DNA from: Cyanophora paradoxa
Lineage: Eukaryota > Glaucocystophyceae > Cyanophorales > Cyanophoraceae
Reading direction: 5' to 3'
Assembly (NCBI GenBank): GCA_004431415.1
Contig: QPMI01000143.1
Location: 62,001 to 126,000, forward strand
DNA length: 64,000 nucleotides
Program-made: the position numbers and the translations under genes
Shown: positions 46,824 through 57,516 of the stretch, one piece after another
How positions within the stretch are numbered: position 1 is the first letter of the stretch
Layout of the letters: each line of letters opens with the position of its first letter
The notes under the pieces: model-generated
What the model was told of the DNA's origin: nothing
Seen by the model: only the letters and a program-made list of their open reading frames with translations
Databases searched by the model: none

Positions 46824-47700
46824 AGCCGCAGCCCAGCGACCGCGCCAAGTGCGCTCGCCCGCGCCTTCGCTTCCCCTGCTTCTTCTTCCTCTGCTCACGG
46901 CCTCCGGATGCGCAGGAAGGCGCGGGAGGCGGCGCGGCGGCAGAACGCGCTGGCCGAGGCCGCCATGCAGCGCGCCCTCTCCGCCAGCCAGGACCAGGAG
47001 GGGGCGAGGCGGCGGCGGCGCCGGCCCCCGCTCCGGCCCCGCGCGGCGCGGCGAAGGGGCGGGGCAGGGGCCGCGGGCGGGGCGGGGCCGCGCCCACACC
47101 CAAGCGCGCGGCGTCCCTCGAGCGGGCCGCGTCGCTTCAGCTGCAGCGGGCGGCGAGCGGGGCGAGCGGGGCGGGCACCATCATCGGCGGCAAGCAGGAC
47201 GACGCCGGGAGCACCGAGCCGGACACTCTGGACCCGCACTTCGCCATCCTAAAGGTCCCTTTCCTTCCGCGTTCAAGATTGAGCTGTTCTAACCCTGGGC
47301 GGCAGGACTACCAGGTGGAGGGCGTCAAGTTCCTCTGGCGGCGCACGATCAACGGCCCGGAGAGCGCGGAGTACCAGCGGCGGAAGCGGGAGGAGGCGCG
47401 GCGCGGGAGGCGCAAGCGGCGGCGCGCCGGCGAGGAGGACGAGGACGAGGACGAGGACGAGGAACTCGGGGGCGGGGCCCTCCTGGCGCGTCGCTTGCTT
47501 GCTTCCCTCCCGAAAGCCTCGCTTCGCGGCTAACCGACCGGGTCGGCCCGCCCGCCCGCCCGCCCGCAGGCGCACTCGATGGGCCTGGGCAAGACGGTGA
47601 CGTCCATCGCGTTCGTGCACGCGCTGCGGCGGAACCGCTGCCGCCACCGCGACCTCCGCCGCCTGCTCATCGTCACCCCCTCGGTCCGCCCTCGCCCTCG
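42797..47700. repeat. Segmental duplication 2, first copy
   Basis: This block runs from the 5' part of gene X copy 2, through the divergent upstream region, to an intron in the helicase part of gene Y copy 2. It recurs at 47716-52619 with an offset of about 4924 bp. The copies are nearly identical and differ mainly by one-base changes in C or G runs. Confidence 0.93.
43795..47700 (+). pseudogene. Gene Y, copy 2: cut inside the helicase core
   Basis: This copy keeps the SAM-like exons, the acidic region, the SYGGSFIDDGEAGEYEADDA segment, a SUMO-interaction-like EVIDLVSEDEEEE (about 46606-46645), the poly-proline tract, DYQVEGVKFLWRRTINGPES and the Walker A exon HSMGLGKTVTSIAFVHAL with LLIVTPS. 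It ends at 47700 within the following intron, where sequence of gene X begins. DEAH, motif III and the whole second RecA lobe are absent. Compared with copy 1 it has a one-base loss in a C run near 44682 that breaks the acidic frame. It cannot encode a working ATPase. Confidence 0.82.
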
Positions 47701-48029
47701 TCCCCGCTGGCCCCCCTCCGGCGCGGCCGGCGCGGGGGGCGGCGACGCCCGCAAGTCGTCTCCGCTCGCCGCGCTGCGGTCGGGTCGGCCGGGCGCTGCG
47801 GAGCGCGCAGGCGGGGCGAAACCAACCTGCCGCCTCCTTCCCGCCTGCTCTTCGCCGCAGGGGCCTCTCCTATGGCCGTAAGCCGCTGCTCATCGGCGTC
47901 GTACTTCAGGAGCCGGTTCAGGTCGCTGCGGACGTTCTTCGCAAGGCTCATAGTATCCTTGCCGAGGAAGTTCTCCCCATCGAACTCCCATTCCTCTGCA
48001 CGCCGCGCGGGTCCCAGGTTAGCGGCCAC
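47701..48029 (-). pseudogene. Gene X, copy 3: 0.3-kb 5' stub
   Basis: Only the first exon region of gene X remains (EEWEFDGENFLGKDTMSLAK to AIGEAPAAKSRREGGG). The first 15 or so bases match gene X near 42468-42480; the sequence then jumps to the part matching 42797, skipping about 320 bp. It is a leftover of tandem duplication and not a gene. Confidence 0.85.
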
Positions 48030-51000
48030 CGGCTACTTCCGCTGCAGGCGCGGGGCGGTGCTGGAGCGAGAGCTGAGCTTCCTAAGCTTAGCTAGATGAC
48101 CCGTGTGTGCTATCTGCGGGTGCAGCTGGCCGCCCACTCGCACCTTTCGGGTCCTTCTGGACGACCTTCTTTGGGAGGTTGTGCTTCCACGACATGCGCT
48201 CGCGTTGCCGAGAAGCGCTCTCTCGGCCGTTCCGCGAGCCCTTCTATCGCGCTACGCTTTTGGTATGGGGGAATGCTTGCGGTGGGGGTACAGGGGCGCT
48301 GGAGACTCTGACCTGACTCGGCTCTCGGTCCCGCGCTCAAGCTCTGGGCCGAAGTCACAGCGTTGTAAACACCCGCTTGCGGGGCCGGCGGGGTCGATCC
48401 TGCGAAGGAGGAGAGCACCGCAGCTGGTCGAGGTGAGCAGAGCACGCGCGAAGGCGCAGAGCGCGCGTTCGAGCGCTTCGCCGGTTCTTGTTGCTTGCTG
48501 ACGCTGCCGGGCACGGCAGCTCGGGTCGCGCGGGCTGCGGCGGCGAAAGTGAAGCTTCGCATGGCCCCTGGCGAGTGCTGAGCGGTCGACGACCTCGACG
48601 CTGCGCTTCCTCGTCGCACTCGGGCGACAATGTGCGCATACGTCTCACCGCGCACCGCCTCCCGCCTCCCGCCTCGACGGATCGAGCTCAAGCGTTCGCC
48701 TCAGGTCGCGCAGCGCGCCCGTGCACGGCCTCGATCACCTGCACACCTTCGAGGATTTCAAGAGGTTCTTCCCCGAGCTCGGCGCGCCTCAGGTGCGATC
48801 CGCGAGGGCGCGTGTCCGCACGTTCGCCTGGCGCCGACGCGGCCGCGCGGCGCAGCACGGCCTCTCGTGCCTGGAGGACGTCGCGTGCCTGGAGCGGGAT
48901 GACTACAAGGAGCTCAAGATGCCGATGGGCATATTCCGCCGCCTCTGCCGCCGGGCGACGGAGCTCGTCGAGGCCCTAAACCGGTGCGCCCGCCCGCGCC
49001 GCGCCGCGCCGCGCCGGCCGCGCCGCTGCGGGCTCCCGGCGACGTGTGCGCACGCGTAGGCCCGAGGCGGTCGTAGTCGACGATGCGGAGCCGCCTCCGG
49101 CGACCGCGCCCTCCGGATCGGCGACGCCGGCGCCCTCGCCGGCGCCGGCGCCGGCGGCCCCCTGGCACCTCATCGGCGGCGACGCCGGCGCGGGGCGGCG
49201 CGGGAGAGCGACGGCGAGGCGCGCGCGGCGACGCCGCTGCCGGCGCCGGCGCCGGCGGCGCGGCTCGCGCTGGGCGAGTGGCACCCGACGGAGGTCGAGG
49301 TGGCCGAGGCACAGGACGAGGGCGAGGCGGCGGCGCCGGAGGCGGCGGATGCGGCGGCGGCGGCGCCCGCGGAGCTACAGCGCGCCCCTGACAACGGGGA
49401 CGCCGAGATGGCCGGTGTGCCTGCCGCCGCCCTCCCGCCTCCGCCTGCCCGCCTGAGCGCCCGTGCAGAGGCGCCGCCGGTGCCGGAGGAGAAGCCGCGG
49501 CGCCTGGTCGTGCCCCTGGGGCCGTTCCGGCCGGACGCGCCGGCGAGCCGGCGCGGGTCTCGGGCGGCGGGCGGCGGCGCGGGGGCGCCCTCGGCCTCCC
49601 CCTCTGCCTCCTCCTCGAGGCGCACGCGCGCCACGCCGAGGTCCTCGAGCGGGCCGCCCTGAAGCGCGCCGCGGGGGCGGCCGGCGAGGAGGAGGAGGCG
49701 GAGGCCGAAATCCCGGAGAGCCTCTGCACGGATATGAGCGAGGAAGATGAGGAGGAGGACGAGGAGGAAGAGGAGGCGGCGGCGGGGGCCGCGCGGGCGC
49801 CCTCGGAGGAGGCGGAGGAGTCGGACGCGGTGGACACCGAGTCGGTCGGGGGCGACGCGGAGGCGCCGGAGGCGGCGGTGGCGGAGGAGGAGGAGGAGGA
49901 GGAGGCTTTGGAGAGGCGGGAGGCGGGGGAGCCCGAGGAGGCGAGGAGACGGCGCGACGAGGCGGCGGCGGCGAGGCGGGCGGCGCTGGAGGCGAAGTGG
50001 GAGGCCCGGGCCGACCGCGGCGCGCGGGGCGTCCCCGGGGAAGGGTACGCGGAGCTTCGGGAGCGGCTCGCGGGGCGCCGGCCGAGGCTCGTCGAGTGGC
50101 TCTCCCGCATCGAAGGGGCCCCGAGGCGGCGCCGGCGCCCGAGGCCGGGCCCTCCTCCTCCTCCGCCGCCGCCGCCCGCCCCTCAGCAGCCGGCCCCTCC
50201 CTGGGCGGCTCGTTCGGTGCGGGGCGCCGCGCGGGCATCCTCTTGCTCGCTCGCCTCGCTGACGGGCGGGCGGCCGGGGCGGGGGTGCAGGGGAGCCGCC
50301 GGCGTGGTGGGCGGAGGAGCTGGCGCGCATGCAGGCGGCCTGGGAGGCGGCGCGGCGGCCCGCCCTGGAGCGGGCCCAGCGCTCCTTCTGGTGCTCGCCA
50401 CCGCCCCCGCCGCTTCCGCCCACGCTCACGCGGGGGTACAGGCGGCGGTACCGGGGGTACGACGTGCGTGTCTGGAAGGTGCACGAGCTCCGGCGGCAGG
50501 CGGAGGGCCTCTCCAAGCGCCTCGCCGAGCTCGCGGGGTGCGCCCTCCCTTCCCCTCAGCTCTTTGCTTTCCCGGCTCCGCCCCGCCTCTAAATTTAGCT
50601 TCTGCAGGGAGATGCCGCGGCTCGAGAGGCACCGGAAGGCCGCGCGGGCCGCCGAGGAGACCTTCTTCGCCCTGCGCGACGCCGAGTTCAGGTGAGCCCG
50701 ATCTGCTCTGATCTGAGCTCGGATTGCGGGTCGGGTCGGATCGGATCGGATCTGATCTGAGCCGGCGCCGCGCCAGGATCGGGCTCCTGCAGAGGGCGGA
50801 GGAGCCCGAGGCGGGGGACGAGCGCGGCTCCTCCGGCGAGGAGGGGGGGGAGGAGGCGGGGGGGTACGGGGGGCGGGAGGAGTTTCCCCCGGAAGGGCCG
50901 CCCAGCCCCGACGTCGGTGCGATCCCGTACCCCCGCCCCCGACCGATCCGGTCCCTCCCGACCCGCGCGCCCCGCCCCGGCAGACGCGCCTCAAGAAGAA

Positions 51001-51698
51001 GAGGAGGGGGCCGCGCCCATGGCCGTGGACTGGGCGCGAGACGACGACGAAGAAGACATGGCGGAAGCGGCGAACGAAGAGGAAGAAGTAGTGGAGGGCT
51101 CGTCGTACGGGGGCAGCTTCATCGACGACGGGGAGGCGGGGGAGTACGAGGCGGACGACGCGGCGTTCCTCGCGTTCCTCAGGGGCAGGCTGGGCCCCTG
51201 GCCTACGAGGGGAGGGGCGGGGCGTCCCGGCGGCGCCGCGCCTCCCGCCGGAGGCCTTCGAGCGGACGGAGGGCGCTCGGCGCTCCAGGAGGAGGCGCGC
51301 GGCGGCGGCGGCGGCGGCGGCGGCGGCAGCCGGCGAGGCAGACGGCGGCGGCGACGTCGCGGGCGATGAGGAGGCGCCGGAGGCCCCCGCCGCCGCTCCG
51401 GAGCCGGAGCCGGAGCCAGAGCCTGTGGCGCCGGAGGAGGGGGAGGGGGAGGAGGAGAAGCCTCCGGTCCCGCCGGCGCCGCCGGCGGCTCCTGCGCCGC
51501 CGGCCGCCCCGCGGGCGTCGAGCCCGCCGGAGGTCATCGACCTGGTGAGCGAGGACGAGGAGGAGGAGGGCGGGGGCCCGGCGCCCCGCGGCCCGCCCCC
51601 GCCGAGGCCCCGGGCCCCCGCCGCCCCCGCGCCGCCGCGCGCCCCGCGGCCCCGCGCCGCGAGCCCGAGCCGCCCGTCGACCTGGACGAGGACGCCGA

Positions 51699-51745
<47 letters not shown>

Positions 51746-52619
51746 AGCCGCAGCCCAGCGACCGCGCCAAGTGCGCTCGCCCGCGCCTTCGCTTCCCCTG
51801 CTTCTTCTTCCTCTGCTCACGGCCTCCGGATGCGCAGGAAGGCGCGGGAGGCGGCGCGGCGGCAGAACGCGCTGGCCGAGGCCGCCATGCAGCGCGCCCT
51901 CTCCGCCAGCCAGGACCAGGAGGGGGCGAGGCGGCGGCGGCGCCGGCCCCCGCTCCGGCCCCGCGCGGCGCGGCGAAGGGCGGGCAGGGGCCGCGGGCGG
52001 GCGGGGCCGCGCCCACACCCAAGCGCGCGGCGTCCCTCGAGCGGGCCGCGTCGCTTCAGCTGCAGCGGGCGGCGAGCGGGGCGAGCGGGGCGGGCACCAT
52101 CATCGGCGGCAAGCAGGACGACGCCGGGAGCACCGAGCCGGACACTCTGGACCCGCACTTCGCCATCCTAAAGGTCCCTTTCCTTCCGCGTTCAAGATTG
52201 AGCTGTTCTAACCCTGGGCGGCAGGACTACCAGGTGGAGGGCGTCAAGTTCCTCTGGCGGCGCACGATCAACGGCCCGGAGAGCGCGGAGTACCAGCGGC
52301 GGAAGCGGGAGGAGGCGCGGCGCGGGAGGCGCAAGCGGCGGCGCGCCGGCGAGGAGGACGAGGACGAGGACGAGGACGAGGAACTCGGGGGCGGGGCCCT
52401 CCTGGCGCGTCGCTTGCTTGCTTCCCTCCCGAAAGCCTCGCTTCGCGGCTAACCGACCGGGTCGGCCCGCCCGCCCGCCCGCCCGCAGGCGCACTCGATG
52501 GGCCTGGGCAAGACGGTGACGTCCATCGCGTTCGTGCACGCGCTGCGGCGGAACCGCTGCCGCCACCGCGACCTCCGCCGCCTGCTCATCGTCACCCCCT
52601 CGGTCCGCCCTCGCCCTCG
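47716..52619. repeat. Segmental duplication 2, second copy
   Basis: This is the second copy of 42797-47700. Beyond 52619 the sequence continues as the unique remainder of gene Y copy 3. Confidence 0.92.
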
Positions 52620-55600
52620 GTCGGTGATCCATCCGTCTATCGTAATCTGACATCTTCGCCCGCCCCGCCAGAACGTGCTGATGAACTGGAAGAAGGAGTT
52701 CGAGGCGTACCTCCCGAAGCACCGGCGGGACAGCGACGTCCGCGTCTTCGTCGCCGCCTCCGACGCCCGCGCCGACCAGTCCGTCGCCGCCTGGTTCCAT
52801 ATGGGCGCCCCGGCGGCCGAGGGCGGCGACCCAAATGGGCCCGTCTCGGGTCCGTCTCCTCTGCGGTGCTCGTGTGAGGCTCTGCGGCTCACGTGAGGCC
52901 CTGCGGCGGCGCAGTGCTGCTCATCTCGTACGACAAGTTCAAGAACTACGTACTCCCCCAGTCCCGCTCCGGCCGCCCGCCCCGCAAGAGCGCCACGCCG
53001 GCGCCGGAGGGCGGCAGCAGCCCGTCGAAGCCGGAGGAGGGGGCGCCGGCGCCCCCCGGCCAGACGCAGACGCAGCCGGCGGAAACGGCGACGCCAGCGA
53101 AGGGCAAGGCCCCGGAATCAAACCCGAGGCCACCCCAGTCGCCGCTCCCGACGCCGCCGCCGCCCACGCAGGCGCCGCCCCTCCGCCCGCCCGCGCACCC
53201 CGCCGCTGACCGAGGGGCCGCAGGCGGCGGCCGGGCCCGAGGCCGGCCCCAGCACGGGACCCAAGGCGCGCCGCGCCTCCGCGCGCACGAGCGAGCCGTG
53301 CGAGGCTGCCCCGTCCCGCCCCGCCCCACCCCGCCCCGCACTCCCCCTCCTCTGAAAGCAAGGGCAGGCCGGGCCCGCCCGGGGAGGCGGCGGGGCGGCT
53401 GCTGCTGGCGGACCTCGTCATCTGCGACGAGGCGCACGTGCTCCGGAACCCGGAGGGCGCCCGCAAGCGCGCCCTCGACAAGATCCATACCCAACGCCGG
53501 GTCCGCTCCCTTGTTCCCGCCCCTTGGCCTGCGGCTGACGTCGACGCCGCCGGCGCAGATCGCCCTCACGGGGTACCCCCTCCAGAACAACCTGGGGGAG
53601 TACTGGTCGATGATCGACTTCATCTCCCCCGCGCTGCTGGACGACGCCGACACCTTCCACGACACGTTCACGTACCCCATCAAGCGCGGCATGGCGCCCG
53701 ACGGCACCGAGGAGGAGCGCAGCGACGCGCGCAAGAAAGTCTTTCTCCTCCAGCAGGTACCCTCCGCCTGTCCCGTACCTGTACCCCCCGGAACGACGGT
53801 ACCCCCGCGCGCCGCAGGAGCTCGACCCGATGATGCAGCGGAAGGACGCCGAGGCCCTTCGCTCGCAGCTGCCCCGCAAGGCGCGCCCGCGCCCCGTACC
53901 CCCCCCCCTCCCGTCTCTTCTCTGAGCTGTACCCCCGGGCGCAGCACGAGGTGGTGCTCAAGTGCCGCCTCTCGGCGCTGCAGGAGCGGCTGTACCGAGG
54001 CCTGTGCGCGTGGGTCGCCACGGGCTCCGGGGCCGCCGAGCTCGCCGCCGCCTCCGCCGCTGTCCGGGGCGAGGGCGAGGGCGAGGAGGAGGAGGAGGAG
54101 GGCGAGGAGGCGGCAGCGGGGCCATCCGCCGCGGGGCCGTCCGCCCCCGTCCGGGGCGCCGGCGCCTCCTCGAAGCCGGGGGCCAAGAAGAAGCGCGCCA
54201 AGACCAACCTCGTCGTACTGCAGAAGCGCTGCGTGAGCCTCTGGAACCGTGCGGCCGTCCTTCCCTCGCTCTCTCTCTCTCTTCCTCTCTCGTCTCTTCT
54301 CTGATGGTGTGTGCGCCCCCCGCAGACCCGGACGCGCTGTTCGACCAGCTGGACGTGGCCGGGCGGCGCTGGAAGCCGACGGCCGCCGCGGCACGGGCGT
54401 GCAAGGCGCAGGGCGAGCCGGCGCCGCCCCCGAGCGGGGACCCCCGCTGGGCCCTCGACGCCTTCGGCGACTCGCACGCGCGGCGCGCGCTGGAGCACGG
54501 CAGCAAGCTGCGGGCGCGCGCCCCTCTCTCCTCTCCCCTCTCTCTCGCCTCCCTCTGAGGGGCGCCGCAGGTCCTCATCGAGCTCGTCCACGCGTGCGTC
54601 TGCGAGGAGAAGGAGAAGATGCTGGTCCGCCCGCCCGGAGCTAGCTCGGACCCCAAAGTTCAGCTGAGCTGCCTTCGGGCAGGTCTTCGCGTACTCGCCG
54701 GGGACCCTGCAGCTGCTGGTGGAGCTCATGCGCGCCTGGCGGCCGGCGGCGCAGGAGCCGGGGGCCCGCCCCTGGCCCGCCGCTTGGGTCGAGGGCGAGG
54801 ACTTTCTCCGGTGCCTGCCCCCGCCCCCGGCCCCCGTCCCCGCCTCGCAGCCGCCCCGCTCATGCTTGACACGACGCTGCGCGGGCGGGCAGGATCGACG
54901 GGGAGACGCGGGCGCGGGTGCGGCAGGAGCGCTGCGTGCAGTTCAACAAGCCCGGCGGCCCCGCCCTCATGCTGGTCCCCGCCCTCCCGAGCCTGGCTTG
55001 CAGTAGTGCCCCTCGAGCGCCCCCGCAGGTGTCGGTGCTGGCGGGGTGCGAGGGGGTGAACCTGCACGCCGCCTCCCGCGTCGCTCTCCTCGACTTCGGG
55101 TGGAACCCGAGCCACGACCAGCAGGCCCGCCCCCGCCCCCGGCCCCGCCCCGCCCACCGTTTAGATCTTGGATGCCAGCCTTCCTTGCCCCGTCTCCTGT
55201 CGCGAAGTTGTACCTCCCCGCGCTTTTCGATGCGCCGCCGCCCATTCCACTGTTCCTCACCTTCCTTCTCACCCCCATCTGCAGGCGATCCACCGGGCGT
55301 ACCGGCTGGGGCAGGGGCGGCCCGTCTTCGTGTACCGCCTCGTGGCGGGGGGCACCCTCGAGGAGCACCTCCAGGAGCAGCAGGTCCGCCGGGCCATCGC
55401 GGGGCGCTCTAGATCTAGATCTAGTGTCCAGCGCGTCTAGAGCGCTCGCTTGCTTGCCCGCTCTCTGATCCGGGGCGGCGGTGGGGGCGGTGCCAGGTGC
55501 ACAAGCAGGCGCTCTTCGAGCGGCTCGTGGACCGGCAGACGACCCGCGCCCGCGGCGGGGGCGACTCGGCGGGGGGCGGGCCCCGCGCCGCCGCCGCCGC

Positions 55601-56460
55601 TGGCGCCGCCAAGTGGGACTACCGGTCCGCCGCTTTCTTCTTTCGTTTAAACAAGTCCGTCTGACGGCGGGGCACGGCCGCGGGCAGGCCCCCGCCCCCG
55701 CCGGCGTCAGAGACGGGGGAGCTCGAGGGGGGGGAGGAGGAGGGCGCCCGGGCCCTCCTCGAAGCCGACCCCGCCCTCGCCCGCGCCACCCGCCGCACCG
55801 CGCCCCTCGTCGTGCGCCCCGCGGCCCCGCCCCGCTCGCTCCCCTCCGCCCATTCTCACGCGAAGGCGCGGGGCTCGCAGTACGAGGCGAAGGCGTGGGA
55901 CTCGTTCATGTGCAAGGACGTCACGCTCAACGAGCGGGAGCAGGCCGAGGCCCTCGCCCAGTGCGCCCCGCCGTACCCCCCGCCGTGCCCCTCCGAGCTG
56001 AAGCTTGTGTACCCCCAGAAAGGAGAAGTACGACTTGGAGGCGAAGGCGCGGCGGCGGAAGAGCGAGCGCACCCGGCGCCGCCGCGTGGTCCGCGACGAG
56101 GAGGACGAGGGCGAGGAGGGGGAGGGGGAGAGGGCCGGCGAGGGGGAGGGGGAGGGGGAAGGGGAGAGGCCCGCCACCCGCCCCCGGCCCGAGCCCGCCC
56201 CGGCCCCCGCCGAAGCGGGCGCCTCGCCCTTTTGGAAGCTTTTTGCCCCGTCCCCTCGAGCTCCCGCGCCGACCCCGCCGCCCCCGCCCCGGTTCCCGCC
56301 CCCGACCCCGCCTCCGCCCCCGCCTCCGGCCGAGCCGGCGGCGTCGGGTACCCTCGAGGGGGGGGAGGAGATGGACGTGGACGCGGAGATTGCGCGGGGG
56401 TACGGGCTCGACGACGACGAGTACCCCGACATCGTGCGCGTCGGCGACCCGGATCGCTAA
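48721..56460 (+). CDS. ATRX-like: Gene Y, copy 3 (complete): ATRX-like SNF2 chromatin-remodelling helicase with SAM-like N-terminus
   Basis: The SNF2 core is closest in layout to ATRX/ARIP4. It has DYQVEGVKFLWRR, then Walker A HSMGLGKTVTSIAF (about 52490-52530), LLIVTPS, NVLMNWKKEFEAYL (about 52672), GAVLLISYDKFKNYVL, DLVICDEAHVLRNPEGARKR (about 53414-53470), IALTGYPLQNNLGEYWSMI (about 53560), FHDTFTYPIKRGMAPDGTEE, MMQRKDAEALRSQLPRKHEV and LSALQERLYRGLCAWVATG. The second lobe gives FAYSPGTLQLLVELMRAW, VSVLAGCEGVNLHAASRVAL, DFGWNPSHDQQAIHRAYRLG and VFVYRLVAGGTLEEHLQEQQ (to about 55390). The tail is acidic/proline-rich and stops at 56460. The N-terminus has a SAM-like domain, a long acidic coiled coil, and EVIDLVSEDEEEE (51530-51568), a likely SUMO-binding motif. 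ATRX-family proteins use ATP to move or deposit nucleosomes. A one-base loss near 49541 and others (51199-51230) disturb the frame, probably sequencing errors. The 5' end is unresolved. One intron, 52405-52488, begins with GC. Confidence 0.85.
51714..51744. repeat. CCG trinucleotide run coding for poly-proline
   Basis: About ten CCG units lie in gene Y copy 3, with an equal run at about 46788-46818 in copy 2. They encode the proline run after PVDLDEDAEPT. A similar GCC/CCG run at about 32688-32714 encodes poly-glycine in the gene X tail. Confidence 0.85.
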
Positions 56461-57516
56461 GCCTGCGCTCAATGTTGGCATCGTCTGTGTTTGAAAATCG
56501 GATTCGGAAGTCAATCACTCTGCCCGAAGCGAAGCGATCACTAGAGCTAGAGGGCCCCCCACAGGGCCCGGCGGCCCGGCCTAACGTGAACTGGCTTAAG
56601 ATCAGAGGGCGCCCCATACGGCCCGACGCCGGCCTAACTGGCACATGATCATGATTCTGAATCACCGTACGCGTGACGGATGCATGATCACTCTGCGCGA
56701 AGCGAAGCGATCACGAGAGGGCCCCCCATAGGGCCCTGCTGGCTCATGATTCTTTATCGCCGTGACGGATATTGATGATCATCATGACTCAGTGAGCCAT
56801 CAGTCGTAACTATAACTTGTAATTTGGAAGCTGATCATGATATTTGATCGGTGATAATGGGATCATGGGATGTGACTCAAGGAGACGTTGGCTAAACCCG
56901 TCTGTTTGAATTGATAAAATTGTTTGCTCATATGCGTGAATAACATGCATACGTAGTTGTCCATGGCGCTGACACCGCGCGCAAAGCCTCGATCATGCAT
57001 GAATTCGAAGCCTTGTAATTCACCGATCAAAGCCCTGCATTGATTGATTCAAGACTAGTACTTGGCTATAGCTATGGCATGATGGTACCGCACGTTTAGT
57101 GACTTCAGCAGCATCGCCCCCCCGCCCCGGGACCCCCGAGGCTCAGGGCCTCCGATCCAAAAAGGACACGTATTACGTATGCACAAACTAGTTTATTCGA
57201 CATGCGGAAGCTACAAAACCGGCCGCCACCCCTGTACACATATGCACCCGCGGCCCGCGGTTTGGGCCGGGCCACGGACACTACCCACCCCCGAAACGAA
57301 AGGAATCGCGGCCTAGGCCTAGGCCTACGGCGGGCCTAAGCCCCAGCGGTCCGGCGCCCCGCATGCGGTGACTCGGCGGAGCGATCGCGAGCGAGGATCC
57401 GGCCGCGGCCGCGGTCCGCTGTCCCGGCGAAGCCGAGACCAGGCCCAGGGGCATAGGCGCCCATCCGGAAGTCCGGACCGGACCCGGCGCTCGCGCTCGC
57501 AGCCGCGCGCGGCGCG
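56461..57516. other. AT-richer intergenic region with short repeats
   Basis: A sharp fall in GC follows gene Y. A motif CTCTGC-CGAAGCGAAGCGATCAC followed by GAGGGCCCCCCA and AGGGCCC occurs at 56517-56569 and again at about 56689-56736. GTGACGGAT also recurs near 56673 and 56761. The GGGCCCC part is self-complementary. No coding signal is seen. Confidence 0.6.
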
